Shown here piece by piece: positions 1 through 7,121 of a stretch of DNA of 10,152 nucleotides. Below the pieces are notes generated by a model. The model ran no database searches and had not been told where the DNA came from. It saw only the letters and a list, made by a program, of their open reading frames with translations. How positions within the stretch are numbered: the first letter of the stretch is position 1; each line of letters starts with the position of its first letter. The stretch spans positions 1 to 10,152 of the forward strand of contig CAJUBY010000055.1 of assembly GCA_910585055.1 (NCBI GenBank), in the 5' to 3' direction. The position numbers and the translations under genes were made by a program. The DNA is from an uncultured Christensenella sp. (GTDB lineage Bacteria > Bacillota > Clostridia > Christensenellales > Pumilibacteraceae).

Positions 1-2
1 CT

Positions 3-215
3 CACGGGTTTGTCAAGTTTATGATATTTTCGGCGATCGGTCTGGGACTCACCTCTCTCGGCAGCTGGATCGGCTACGATATCATCGGCGGAAATATCTG
101 GATAGTCAAGCTTATAGTTCAGTTTATAGTATTTATTTATAACTTTATTACAAGAAGACTGTTTATATACAACGTTAATTTAATACGCGACGACGACAAC
201 ACGATAAATTTGTAA
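3..215 (+). CDS. GtrA-like membrane protein, C-terminal end (partial)
   Basis: The reading frame is open from the left window edge and ends with TAA at 213-215, so only about the last 70 residues of a longer protein are present. They hold two hydrophobic segments, one starting at FVKFMIFSAIGLG and one at IWIVKLIVQFIVFIYNF, followed by the charged NFITRRLFIYN. This layout matches the C-terminal half of GtrA-family proteins, four-helix membrane proteins that usually end in a helix followed by an N-F-x-x-R-R/N-x-x-(V/I)-F type motif. The family is linked to polyprenyl-phosphate sugar flipping and cell-surface polysaccharide or teichoic acid glycosylation, and members are often encoded beside a glycosyltransferase; that partner would lie left of the window. 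The ATG at 21 lies inside the helix and is unlikely to be the real start. It is the only plus-strand gene and converges with the unknown gene at 283-1044. Family assignment is from pattern only. Confidence 0.65.
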   Translation, partial: HGFVKFMIFSAIGLGLTSLGSWIGYDIIGGNIWIVKLIVQFIVFIYNFITRRLFIYNVNLIRDDDNTINL

Positions 216-231
216 TTTTCAAAACATTTAA

Positions 232-263
232 AAAGCCCTGCGTTATCTTTCCGCAAGGGTTTT
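232..263. terminator. Bidirectional intrinsic terminator between convergent genes
   Basis: The segment 232-242 (AAAGCCCTGCG) pairs with 252-263 (CGCAAGGGTTTT) through one single-base bulge and one G-T wobble, leaving a 9-base loop. Read on the plus strand it ends in four T's, 17 bases after the GtrA-like stop. Read on the minus strand the stem is followed by CTTTTTAAAT, 20 bases after the stop of the unknown gene at 283-1044. It can therefore serve both genes. Confidence 0.75.
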
Positions 264-282
264 GTCAAAAAAAGATCATTTG

Positions 283-1044
283 TCACTTATCCGCCAAATG
301 CTTTATATCGTATTCGAGCTTTTTGTAGATATCGAGTACCGTTTTTGTAGATTTAAAAAAGTATGCGACCGCATATTTGACTCCGATAAACGACGAAATT
401 ATGTTTTCGTAGTCGTCTCCGTTAACGGCACGCACTAGCCCCTTAAGGCAAGCGGTAAATTCGGCGCGGTCGATAATCCCCGATATGACGGAGTCCGCAA
501 TATCTATCAATGTCGCCACACATTTAAGCGCATCCGCTTTGAGTTCGTTTCGAAACTTATCAGAATAGGTTTCGTCTTGTCCGTCGTTACCGTCTCGGAC
601 GGAAATCGGGACCAAAAGATCGGGCTGAGAAAACGCCGCACGGCAATACGATTCGAAGGGCGCGATTATTTCCAGACAAAATCTCGCATACGACTCGTTT
701 ATGGAAACGCCGTAAAAATACGCTTCCAAAAAATTCCGCAACGACATTTTACCGCTGTCTATATCGAGAAGTATCCTAAAAACAAGAGCAATTGCGGAAG
801 CCGGGTCGGAAGGCAGAGAAAACACACCGCCGTTTACGCTTTCGGAAAACACGCAATTATAATCAAAACCGTACAAAACGTTTCCGAACAAAGCATACAG
901 GCGTTTGTTGTCGGCAATAGACTTCAGCAGCGCGGTTATCTTACTTTCCGCAAGAATATATTTACAATTCTTTATCGACTCACAGGCGGACAAGAACTCC
1001 TCGAATCCGTCCGCTTTCATATTCTCCAAATAGTCTCTGCGCAT
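283..1044 (-). CDS. Conserved-looking protein of unknown function, 253 aa
   Basis: I do not recognise a family. The protein is 253 residues from the start chosen here and appears cytosolic, mostly helical and slightly acidic, with no signal peptide or convincing membrane segment. Visible landmarks are FSLPSDPASAIALVFRILL near the middle, then a Leu/Phe-rich stretch (NFLEAYFYG) and FCLEIIAPFESYC. A polar linker rich in Asp/Gly/Asn follows, and then a C-terminal helical part. The frame can be extended six codons to a TTG at 1062, but the ATG at 1044 has GGAG (1050-1053) five bases upstream, so that start is preferred. It is the last gene of a two-gene unit behind the HPr-like gene, with a 66-base gap that contains a strong hairpin. 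The pairing suggests a link to the HPr-like protein; that is inference. The antisense open frame over its upstream half is a codon-bias shadow. Confidence 0.8.
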   Translation of the reverse strand: MRRDYLENMKADGFEEFLSACESIKNCKYILAESKITALLKSIADNKRLYALFGNVLYGFDYNCVFSESVNGGVFSLPSDPASAIALVFRILLDIDSGKMSLRNFLEAYFYGVSINESYARFCLEIIAPFESYCRAAFSQPDLLVPISVRDGNDGQDETYSDKFRNELKADALKCVATLIDIADSVISGIIDRAEFTACLKGLVRAVNGDDYENIISSFIGVKYAVAYFFKSTKTVLDIYKKLEYDIKHLADK

Positions 1045-1049
1045 GATTT

Positions 1050-1053
1050 CTCC
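1050..1053 (-). promoter_or_regulatory. Ribosome binding site deciding the start of the unknown gene
   Basis: Minus-strand GGAG lies five bases before the ATG at 1042-1044. It sits inside the six-codon upstream extension that begins with TTG, which argues against that longer start. Confidence 0.75.
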
Positions 1054-1064
1054 GGCAATCAATT

Positions 1065-1096
1065 ATCGAGCGGCAAGAATCACTCCGCCGCTCGAT
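1065..1096 (-). other. Intercistronic hairpin between HPr-like gene and unknown gene
   Basis: ATCGAGCGGC (1065-1074) and GCCGCTCGAT (1087-1096) form a perfect, GC-rich 10-bp stem with a 12-base loop (1075-1086). In the minus-strand transcript it starts 14 bases after the HPr-like stop and ends about 20 bases before the ATG of the next gene. It is followed by AATTGATTGCC, not a T-run, so it is not a standard intrinsic terminator. The loop reads GGAGTGATTCTT in the transcript, so it displays a Shine-Dalgarno-like GGAG. It may protect or process the upstream message or set the ratio of the two proteins. Confidence 0.7.
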
Positions 1097-1110
1097 CCGA
1101 AAATAATTAT

Positions 1111-1341
1111 TTATTTAGCTATGTATTTATTGATGTCTTTTATAAGTTCGTCGCAATTATCGTTATAGATCTCGCAAACGATGGGTTTGGCAAGATCGAG
1201 CGAAAAAATTCCCAACAATGATTTGGCGTCGACGACGTACCTGCCGCTGTGCAAATCGACTTCGTACGGATATGCGGAAACGGCGTTTACAAATTCCTTA
1301 ACGCTTTCCGTAGAAGGAAAAAACACTTTGACCGATTTCAT
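1111..1341 (-). CDS. HPr-like protein lacking the phospho-acceptor histidine
   Basis: This 76-residue protein has the length and fold pattern of HPr, the small phosphocarrier of the sugar phosphotransferase system. The strongest match is VDAKSLLGIFSLDLAK (residues 37-52), which aligns with the HPr regulatory-serine region (VNLKSIMGVMSLGIAK in Bacillus), so Ser41 corresponds to Ser46. The active-site loop that should carry H-A-R-P is replaced and shortened to PSTESVKEF; the only histidine is His31, elsewhere. It therefore cannot accept phosphate from enzyme I in the normal way. Such degenerate HPr-domain proteins are common in Clostridia and their role is unclear; a regulatory or Ser-phosphorylated function is possible. 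The ATG is well supported by AGGAGG (1347-1352) five bases upstream. It is first in a unit with the unknown gene, downstream of pgi but with its own promoter. Confidence 0.85.
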   Translation of the reverse strand: MKSVKVFFPSTESVKEFVNAVSAYPYEVDLHSGRYVVDAKSLLGIFSLDLAKPIVCEIYNDNCDELIKDINKYIAK

Positions 1342-1361
1342 AAAAACCTCCTGAATTTAAC

Positions 1362-1371
1362 ATACCGGTAT
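1362..1371. other. 10-bp palindrome at HPr-like transcription start
   Basis: ATACCGGTAT is a perfect palindrome that overlaps the -10 element's last bases and the expected transcription start of the HPr-like unit. It could be a small operator half or a chance palindrome; a single 10-mer is weak evidence. Confidence 0.3.
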
Positions 1372-1398
1372 TCTATCATAAACCGCGAAGGTTTGCAA
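1370..1398 (-). promoter_or_regulatory. Sigma-A type promoter for HPr-like/unknown unit
   Basis: On the minus strand, TTGCAA (1393-1398) and TAGAAT (1370-1375) are separated by 17 bases. The -10 matches 5 of 6 consensus bases and the -35 matches 4 of 6. The expected start near 1363 leaves a leader of about 20 bases before the ATG at 1341, which includes the AGGAGG. Confidence 0.7.
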
Positions 1399-1437
1399 TA
1401 GTTTTTTAAAATTTCGCGTTATTTTGATAAAAATTAT

Positions 1438-2832
1438 TTATTTTATGATATACGCAACATTCTTTTCGATCGAATTCAGTTCCCGAAGCTTTTGTTCGTA
1501 TCCGGCTCTTCCGATCATGGCGAATGTAGCCTTTTTTCCTTCTTCCACACCGGGCTGGTTAAAAGTATCGATACCCAGATAAGCGCCGGCAAACGCCGTT
1601 TCGTACATAAAATACATCAACAGCTCTCCGACGGTTTCCGCCGTTACTTCGGGCATCATAATCGTAAAATTGGATCTTTTAGCTTTGGTCAAAGCAAATT
1701 CTGTGGATTTCCGTTCGGCTGTGATAAGTTCGTTCATAGTGTGACCTTTAAGAAAATCGCCTATATCCGCAGTTTCGTCCGCCGGGATGCCGATTGTCGC
1801 TCCGAAATTTTCCACACCGATAAACGTTACCACTTTATCAAACGGACCTTCCGTATACAACTGTACCTGACTGTGCTGATCCGTTACGCCCAAAGACTTT
1901 GCCGGCGTCTGACCGCAGTTGACCGTTTTGCCGGCTTTATCGACTGCTTTACCGAGCGACTCCGCCCAGATCTGGCAATAAAAATCCGCCATGGTTTTCA
2001 GCCCGTCCGCATAAGGCATAATAACGGAAATATTTTTTCCGTCCTGCATAGATCTTACCTGCAAAAATGCCGTCATCAGCGCCGGATTGGTCTTTATATC
2101 CGCGCGTTCGCACGCCGCGCGCATAGCTTTTGCTCCGTCGAGCATGCTTTTGATATCTATTCCCATCACAGCAAACGGAACGAGACCTACATTAGACAAT
2201 ACCGAGAATCTGCCGCCGACACCGCCGGGAATACCGAATATTTTAAATCCTTCTTTTTGCGCAACGGCGTACAGTGCACCCTTGCCGATTGTGGTCGTAA
2301 CGAAAATATGCTCTTTGGCGGCTTTTTCGCCTACGGCTTTTTTGAGCAGATTATATAATATGATAAACTGGCTGAGCGTTTCGCTTGTTTCGCCGGACTT
2401 TGTTATCACGTTGAAATATGCGGTTTTTAGATCAATTACATCCAACAGCGAAGCCATACGTTCCGGATCGATATTATCCTCCACGTATATTTTGGGAGCT
2501 TTCCGCATCGCGGCAGGCAGTTCGTTATGATGCAAATGCAACAACGCGTTAAATACGCAAATAGGACCGAGCGCCGATCCGCCTATACCGAGGACTACAA
2601 AGCTCGACGCTTTTTCGCGGATATTCTTCCCGAACTCGTTGAGTTCGTTTATCTCGGCGTCTGAAATCATGGGGGTATCCGCCCATTCCTGCCAGCCCTT
2701 ACCGCTGTTATTTATTACTTCCGCAAATGCGGCTGCGTGCGCATTACCGGCATTGTCTATATCGGACTGCTTTATGCCGTGCTCGCCTATGGAAGATTCC
2801 ATCATGTTGTTGTAATCGAACTTGAGTTTCAT
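1438..2832 (-). CDS. pgi: Glucose-6-phosphate isomerase
   Basis: This is a full-length, 464-residue cytosolic enzyme that interconverts glucose 6-phosphate and fructose 6-phosphate at the entry of glycolysis. Sequence landmarks of the phosphoglucose isomerase (SIS-fold) family are all present: LGIGGSALGP (81-90), the phosphate-binding ITKSGETSET (143-152), GGVGGRFSVLSNVG (203-216), WAESLGK (289-295) with the catalytic glutamate, DQHSQVQLYTEGP (318-330) with the histidine, and near the C-terminus FNQPGVEEGK with the conserved lysine. Its length is that of the Bacillus-type shorter isomerases. The ATG is preceded by AAGGAG (2841-2846) eight bases upstream. It has its own promoter and follows the hpf terminator, so it is probably transcribed alone. 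No convincing terminator is visible after its stop, so some read-through into the HPr-like gene is possible. Confidence 0.97.
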   Translation of the reverse strand: MKLKFDYNNMMESSIGEHGIKQSDIDNAGNAHAAAFAEVINNSGKGWQEWADTPMISDAEINELNEFGKNIREKASSFVVLGIGGSALGPICVFNALLHLHHNELPAAMRKAPKIYVEDNIDPERMASLLDVIDLKTAYFNVITKSGETSETLSQFIILYNLLKKAVGEKAAKEHIFVTTTIGKGALYAVAQKEGFKIFGIPGGVGGRFSVLSNVGLVPFAVMGIDIKSMLDGAKAMRAACERADIKTNPALMTAFLQVRSMQDGKNISVIMPYADGLKTMADFYCQIWAESLGKAVDKAGKTVNCGQTPAKSLGVTDQHSQVQLYTEGPFDKVVTFIGVENFGATIGIPADETADIGDFLKGHTMNELITAERKSTEFALTKAKRSNFTIMMPEVTAETVGELLMYFMYETAFAGAYLGIDTFNQPGVEEGKKATFAMIGRAGYEQKLRELNSIEKNVAYIIK

Positions 2833-2862
2833 AAATAGATCTCCTTAAATATTACGTTACAT

Positions 2863-2891
2863 ATTATACAACCGAAATACGATAAAATCAA
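2863..2891 (-). promoter_or_regulatory. Sigma-A type promoter for pgi
   Basis: Minus-strand TTGATT (2886-2891) and a perfect TATAAT (2863-2868) are 17 bases apart. Initiation near 2856 would give a leader of roughly 25 bases that holds the pgi ribosome binding site. Confidence 0.8.
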
Positions 2892-2960
2892 GCGTTGTAA
2901 TACATTTTTATGCCGAAAAAAATTATAAATCGGATAAACGCGGCAAATTTTCCGCACGGT

Positions 2961-2986
2961 AAAAGCCGATCGGATGATCGGCTTTT
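2961..2986 (-). terminator. Intrinsic terminator after hpf
   Basis: AAAAGCCGATC (2961-2971) and GATCGGCTTTT (2976-2986) form a perfect 11-bp stem with a 4-base loop, six bases past the hpf stop. The descending strand ends in TTTT on the minus strand. It separates hpf from pgi. Confidence 0.85.
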
Positions 2987-2992
2987 AAGTTA

Positions 2993-3541
2993 TCAAACCA
3001 CCGTTTCGATCAGTCCGTAATTACCGTCGTTACGTACGTATAAAACGTTGATGGAATTAGTCGTTTTGTTTAAAAACACAAAGAAATTATGTCCTACAAG
3101 CTCCAATTCTTCGATAGCGTCGTCGATAGACATGGGGCTCAATGTATAGCATTTGGATCTGACAAGCGTTTTTTCTTCGTCGGCATCTTCTTCTAGAGGC
3201 TCTTCCGGCACGGAGAAGTCTTTGGCGCGGAATTTCTTTGATTTAGATTCGATCTTTTTGTGATGACGTATTATCTGTTTTTCCAATTTCGGCAATGCGA
3301 GATCGATATTGTTATACATATTATCGCTCGTTACCTCCGCACGCAGAACCGTGCCGTCGAGCATGATCGTAAGTTCCAGAGTGTACAAATCGTCGGTGCT
3401 GCGGGTATTGCCTTTTTTAAGACCGATCTTGATCCGCGTATCGTCGTCGAAAAACTTATCGAGTTTTTGAACTTTTTTGTCGATGATAGTTTTGAGCTTA
3501 TCGCTCGCATCATAGTTTTTGCAAAGGTATTCGATAGTCAT
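2993..3541 (-). CDS. hpf: Ribosome hibernation promoting factor, long form
   Basis: This 182-residue protein has the two-domain layout of long HPF. The N-terminal S30AE/RaiA-like domain (about residues 1-100) starts MTIEYLCKNYDASDKLK and ends in a basic segment (KQIIRHHKKIESKSKKFRAK) suited to binding the 30S decoding centre. An acidic linker (PEEPLEEDADEEK) follows, then the C-terminal dimerisation domain (about 124-182) with LVRSKCYTLSPMSIDDAIEELELVGHNFFVF-type sequence. Long HPF pairs 70S ribosomes into inactive 100S dimers during stationary phase or stress. The frame extends 17 codons upstream to 3592, but the ATG at 3541 has AGGAG (3551-3555) nine bases before it and matches the family N-terminus, so it is chosen. 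It lies behind clpC with its own promoter; in many relatives hpf is stress induced. Confidence 0.95.
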   Translation of the reverse strand: MTIEYLCKNYDASDKLKTIIDKKVQKLDKFFDDDTRIKIGLKKGNTRSTDDLYTLELTIMLDGTVLRAEVTSDNMYNNIDLALPKLEKQIIRHHKKIESKSKKFRAKDFSVPEEPLEEDADEEKTLVRSKCYTLSPMSIDDAIEELELVGHNFFVFLNKTTNSINVLYVRNDGNYGLIETVV

Positions 3542-3550
3542 AACAGAAAT

Positions 3551-3555
3551 CTCCT
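3551..3555 (-). promoter_or_regulatory. Ribosome binding site deciding the hpf start
   Basis: Minus-strand AGGAG stands nine bases before the ATG at 3539-3541 and inside the longer open frame. It therefore rules in the shorter, family-like start. Confidence 0.8.
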
Positions 3556-3575
3556 GAGGTTGGTTACCCGATATT

Positions 3576-3604
3576 ATTATACCAGAAATCAAATGTTTTG
3601 TAAA
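3576..3604 (-). promoter_or_regulatory. Extended -10 promoter for hpf
   Basis: Minus-strand TTTACA (3599-3604) and TATAAT (3576-3581) are 17 bases apart, and TGG directly before TATAAT makes an extended -10. It lies wholly in the 78-base gap after clpC. No CtsR-type GTCAAA heptad is visible here. Confidence 0.8.
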
Positions 3605-3619
3605 TGCTTTTCGTAAAAA

Positions 3620-6094
3620 TTATTGTATTACGATTTTACCGTCGCGGCAATCGACGTTTATGTTTCCGCCGTTTTTGATCTTACCTCCGATTATAGCTTC
3701 GGCGATCTCGTCCTCGACATTTTGCTCGATGACCCGACGCAACGGTCTTGCGCCGTATTCCGCATCGTAGCCTTTATCTATGAGCCAATCGAGCGCAGAC
3801 GGCGATACCGTAAGCTTGATATCTTTGTCTTTTAACGAATTTTCCACGCGTTTCAGCATTATACCGGCTATTTTCGCAACGTCCTCTTTCGTGAGTTTGT
3901 CGAATACGCAAATAACATCTATACGGTTTAAAAATTCCGGTCTGAATGTCGCTCTCAACGCGTTCATATAAGCGTCGTCGCGTACTTCGGATTCTTTTTT
4001 ACCTACGGCATTGAAGCCTATCTCACGTTTGTTTGCGGCTGCGGTTGCGCCGACGTTGCTCGTCATGATTATTATGGTGTTTTTAAACGAAACCGTCCTA
4101 CCCTGCGAGTCCGTCAGTCTTCCGTCGTCCAACAGCTGCAACAGAATATTGAAAACATCGGGATGCGCTTTTTCTATCTCGTCGAACAGCACTACCGAAT
4201 ACGGGTGTCTGCGCACCTTTTCCGTAAGCTGTCCGCCGTCGTCGAATCCGACGTATCCGGGAGGCGCGCCTATCAGTTTCGATACGGAATGAGACTCCAT
4301 AAATTCGCTCATATCCAACCTTATAATCGAATTCTCATTGTCGAACATAGCTTCCGCAAGCGCTTTTGTAAGCTCGGTCTTGCCGACACCGGTAGGGCCG
4401 AGAAAAATAAACGAACCGATAGGTCTTGCGTCGCTCTTTAATCCCGCACGAGCACGGCGAATAGCTTTTGATACCGCTTCCACCGCTTTGTTCTGTCCGA
4501 TGACCCGTTTATGCAATAGCTCCTCGAGATTTTGCAGTCTGGCGCTTTCCGTTTCGGTAAGCTTGCTCACCGGTATCTTGGTCCAGCGTGAAACTACATC
4601 CGCTATATTTTCAGCGTCTATGGTGACAGTCGATTTCTCCTGGGCTGCGGCATTCTGCAACGTTCTCGACTTGATTTTTTTGTCCAACTCTTCGGCGCGG
4701 CGCTTATATTGTTCCGCTTGCGCAAAATCCTGCTTGGCAGCACATTCGTTCATCTTTTTATTGCAATCCGCAAGTTCCACGGAAAGTTTCGAAATATCGG
4801 CAGGCGCGAGCGACACGCCAACCTTTGCGCAGCTCATCGCTTCGTCTATAAGATCTATCGCTTTGTCGGGCAAAAATCTGTCCGCAATATACTTATCCGA
4901 AAGTTTTGCCGCCGCGACTATCGCTTCGTCGGAAAGCTTTACCTTATGATAATTTTCATAGTTTGTACGCAATCCTTTTAATATCTCTATGGTTTGTTCT
5001 ACACTGGGCGGCTCGACGGTTATCGGTTGGAATCTGCGTTCCATAGCTTTATCCGCCTCTATATATTTACGGTATTCGTCTGTAGTCGTCGCTCCTATCG
5101 TCTGCATTTCGCCGCGCGCAAGATACGGCTTAAGAATGTCCGCGGGCGTCACTTCGCCGTCTTTCGATCCCGCCTGCATAAGCGTGTGCAATTCGTCGAT
5201 AAACACGATTATATTGCCGCTGTTTATAATAAGGTCGATAGCCGATTTAAGTTTCTCTTCAAGCTGACCGCGATATTTCGTTCCTGCCATCAAAGATCCG
5301 ATATTGAGTGAAAATATAATATTGTTCTGGAGCTGGCGAGGCACTTTGCCGTCTACTATAGCACGTGCAAGTCCGTCGATTATCGCGCTTTTGCCGACGC
5401 CCGGTTCGCCTATCAGTACCGGGTTGTTTTTGGTCTTGCGGCACAAAATCTCTATCAGACGTTCCACTTCGCGCTCTCTTCCTATAACGGGATCGAGTTT
5501 GTTCTGCCTTGCTTTTTCCGTAACGTCTACACCGAGATCGGCAAGTTGCCCCGGCAGTGCGTGCGCCGGACCTTTTACATTGTCGTCATTTTGCACGGGA
5601 TTACCGTAAACCGCACCGAAGCCCGAAAAAGGATTGCCGCCGTAAAATCCGCTTTCACGCTTTACCTGCCCGTTTTGCAAAAGCTTTAATATCGATCTGC
5701 GGTACGCCGCGATATTAACATTATATATCTGGTACAGTGCGTCGGCCGCGACACAGTTGCGGTCTTCCAGTATGGCGAGCAGCAAATGGTCGGGCGATAT
5801 GGTCGATGCGCCGAGCTGCGCTGCCAAACTGTATGCCGTAAAAGGTATCGATTCACGTACACGTTCCGAATCTACAGGTTCCGAAAGCGCCGGCTTAGCT
5901 TCGCTTTCGAATATCTGTATAAGACCGTCCGGTGTAAATCCGTTGGCGGCAAAAATTTTCGACGCATAACACTCGACCTTTAATATGCCGTAAAGCAAAT
6001 GTTCCGTGCCGGTGTACTCGTTTGAATAATATTTAGCTGTTTTTCTTGCTATGTCGTAAGCTTTTACGGCATTTTCGTCCATTGAATATTCCAT
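3620..6094 (-). CDS. clpC: ClpC, AAA+ unfoldase of the Clp protease
   Basis: This 824-residue HSP100 unfoldase feeds proteins to ClpP. In order it has: an N-terminal double Clp-N repeat (about 1-140); a Gly/Phe/Asn-rich linker (about 148-175); AAA+ module 1 with Walker A GEPGVGKS (229-236) and Walker B IIVFIDE (295-301); a middle coiled-coil domain with a UVR-like segment around 435-475, characteristic of ClpC and used for adaptor binding; AAA+ module 2 with GPTGVGKT (566-573) and VVLFDE (634-639); and a ClpP-docking IGF tripeptide (692-694). The first N-domain repeat carries the GTEH motif (Glu31), which in Bacillus ClpC helps bind phospho-arginine; the matching place in repeat 2 is SPDH (Asp102). 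The ATG follows AAGGAG (6104-6109) with nine bases spacing, and that site overlaps the end of mcsB. It is the last gene of the ctsR operon. Confidence 0.97.
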   Translation of the reverse strand: MEYSMDENAVKAYDIARKTAKYYSNEYTGTEHLLYGILKVECYASKIFAANGFTPDGLIQIFESEAKPALSEPVDSERVRESIPFTAYSLAAQLGASTISPDHLLLAILEDRNCVAADALYQIYNVNIAAYRRSILKLLQNGQVKRESGFYGGNPFSGFGAVYGNPVQNDDNVKGPAHALPGQLADLGVDVTEKARQNKLDPVIGREREVERLIEILCRKTKNNPVLIGEPGVGKSAIIDGLARAIVDGKVPRQLQNNIIFSLNIGSLMAGTKYRGQLEEKLKSAIDLIINSGNIIVFIDELHTLMQAGSKDGEVTPADILKPYLARGEMQTIGATTTDEYRKYIEADKAMERRFQPITVEPPSVEQTIEILKGLRTNYENYHKVKLSDEAIVAAAKLSDKYIADRFLPDKAIDLIDEAMSCAKVGVSLAPADISKLSVELADCNKKMNECAAKQDFAQAEQYKRRAEELDKKIKSRTLQNAAAQEKSTVTIDAENIADVVSRWTKIPVSKLTETESARLQNLEELLHKRVIGQNKAVEAVSKAIRRARAGLKSDARPIGSFIFLGPTGVGKTELTKALAEAMFDNENSIIRLDMSEFMESHSVSKLIGAPPGYVGFDDGGQLTEKVRRHPYSVVLFDEIEKAHPDVFNILLQLLDDGRLTDSQGRTVSFKNTIIIMTSNVGATAAANKREIGFNAVGKKESEVRDDAYMNALRATFRPEFLNRIDVICVFDKLTKEDVAKIAGIMLKRVENSLKDKDIKLTVSPSALDWLIDKGYDAEYGARPLRRVIEQNVEDEIAEAIIGGKIKNGGNINVDCRDGKIVIQ

Positions 6095-6100
6095 GATACA

Positions 6101-7120
6101 TTACTCCTTTATTAGATCGTTTTTTTTGCAAAATTTATCGAGCGCTGCGGCAATATACCGCGCCCTGAATGCGTCGCGCTCGTCAACGCTCATTTCGTTG
6201 CCGCCCAACCTCTGCATATTCGCAGGTTGACAGCTTGTTACAAGATCTTGAAATTCTTTCTCGTCGCCTATGTCGATATAACCGTAATATCCGCCGAGCC
6301 TTATCATGGCGAGAAATTGCATTGCTTCCGCCGTGGAAAGCTTGTATGCGTTGTTTGCGATCCCCCAAGCGCGGTATATACCGTCTTTAAGTTCCGATTC
6401 GTCGCGTTTGAGCAGCTGCCTGGCTCGAAGTTCGGCATCAACTATGTGGTTTATTGCGCCTTTAACGGAGTCTATTATATCTATTTCCTTAACGCCCAAA
6501 GTGCGCTGATTGCTTATCTGATATAAATATCCGTCGGCTTTGCTTCCTTCGCCGTATACTCCGCGTACCGTCATATTAAGTCTACCGACATCGGTTATAC
6601 ATCCGTCCATCATATTCTGCAAAGTCAGAGCCGGCAAAAACATCATAACGGATGCACGCATTCCCGTACCGAGATTTGTTGCGCAAGACGTAAGATATCC
6701 GAACCGGTTGTCAAACGCAAACTTGATATTTTTGCCCAACGCATCGTCTATCCTGCATACTCTGTCGTAAGCCTGATCGAGCGCCAACCCGGATAAAATT
6801 ACTTGTTCGCGTATATGATCTTCTTCGTTGACCATTACGGAAACATTTTCGTCTGCGCTTATAAGCACCGATCCGAACGGACACTCTTCCAGCAGATCGG
6901 GACTTATAAGATGTTTTTCCTGTAATACTGCGCCGTCGGATTTCGATATGTTGCCTATATCGAACCGTTCGAACTTATCTATATACGAAAGAGATTTTTC
7001 CACCGTATCCGCGACCTGTCGGGACGGCATTTCAGCCAGTTTGTGAGGAAACGGCAATCCGTCGATATTTCTGGCAAGACGAAGTCTGGTAGATACAATA
7101 ATGGAGTTCACGGTATTCAA
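6101..7120 (-). CDS. mcsB: McsB protein-arginine kinase
   Basis: This 339-residue protein belongs to the phosphagen-kinase fold and phosphorylates arginine side chains to mark proteins for ClpC-ClpP. Visible motifs are the nucleotide-binding STRLRLARN (10-18), NEEDH (98-102), the active-site loop SCATNLGTGMRAS (145-157) with the conserved Cys146, and EGSKADGYLYQISNQ (191-205). Near the C-terminus RDAFRA (315-320) fits the RDxxRA motif that forms the allosteric phospho-arginine pocket in characterised McsB, so autoregulation is probably kept. The usual CPTN is CATN here. The start codon is TTG at 7118-7120, supported by AGGAGG (7130-7135) nine bases upstream; a GTG three codons later is too far from it. 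One base separates it from the mcsA stop, so translation of the two is probably coupled. Confidence 0.96.
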   Translation of the reverse strand: MNTVNSIIVSTRLRLARNIDGLPFPHKLAEMPSRQVADTVEKSLSYIDKFERFDIGNISKSDGAVLQEKHLISPDLLEECPFGSVLISADENVSVMVNEEDHIREQVILSGLALDQAYDRVCRIDDALGKNIKFAFDNRFGYLTSCATNLGTGMRASVMMFLPALTLQNMMDGCITDVGRLNMTVRGVYGEGSKADGYLYQISNQRTLGVKEIDIIDSVKGAINHIVDAELRARQLLKRDESELKDGIYRAWGIANNAYKLSTAEAMQFLAMIRLGGYYGYIDIGDEKEFQDLVTSCQPANMQRLGGNEMSVDERDAFRARYIAAALDKFCKKNDLIKE

Positions 7121-7121
7121 T

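Noticed and set aside
577..1221. A 214-codon plus-strand open frame across the unknown gene and the HPr-like gene
   Set aside because: It runs antisense to two genes that have proper ribosome binding sites and a promoter; its composition is typical of a shadow frame.
1384..1419. Possible terminator for pgi formed by CGCGAA and TTCGCG
   Set aside because: The stem is only six bases with a loop of about 25 bases and no adjoining T-run, and it overlaps the HPr-like promoter spacer.
1492..2358. A 288-codon plus-strand open frame opposite pgi
   Set aside because: Its translation is rich in Arg, His, Phe and Cys with no family resemblance, no ribosome binding site was evident, and it lies fully antisense to an unmistakable pgi.
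4338..4949. A 203-codon plus-strand open frame opposite clpC
   Set aside because: It is Ser/Ala-rich, low in complexity and fully inside clpC on the other strand.
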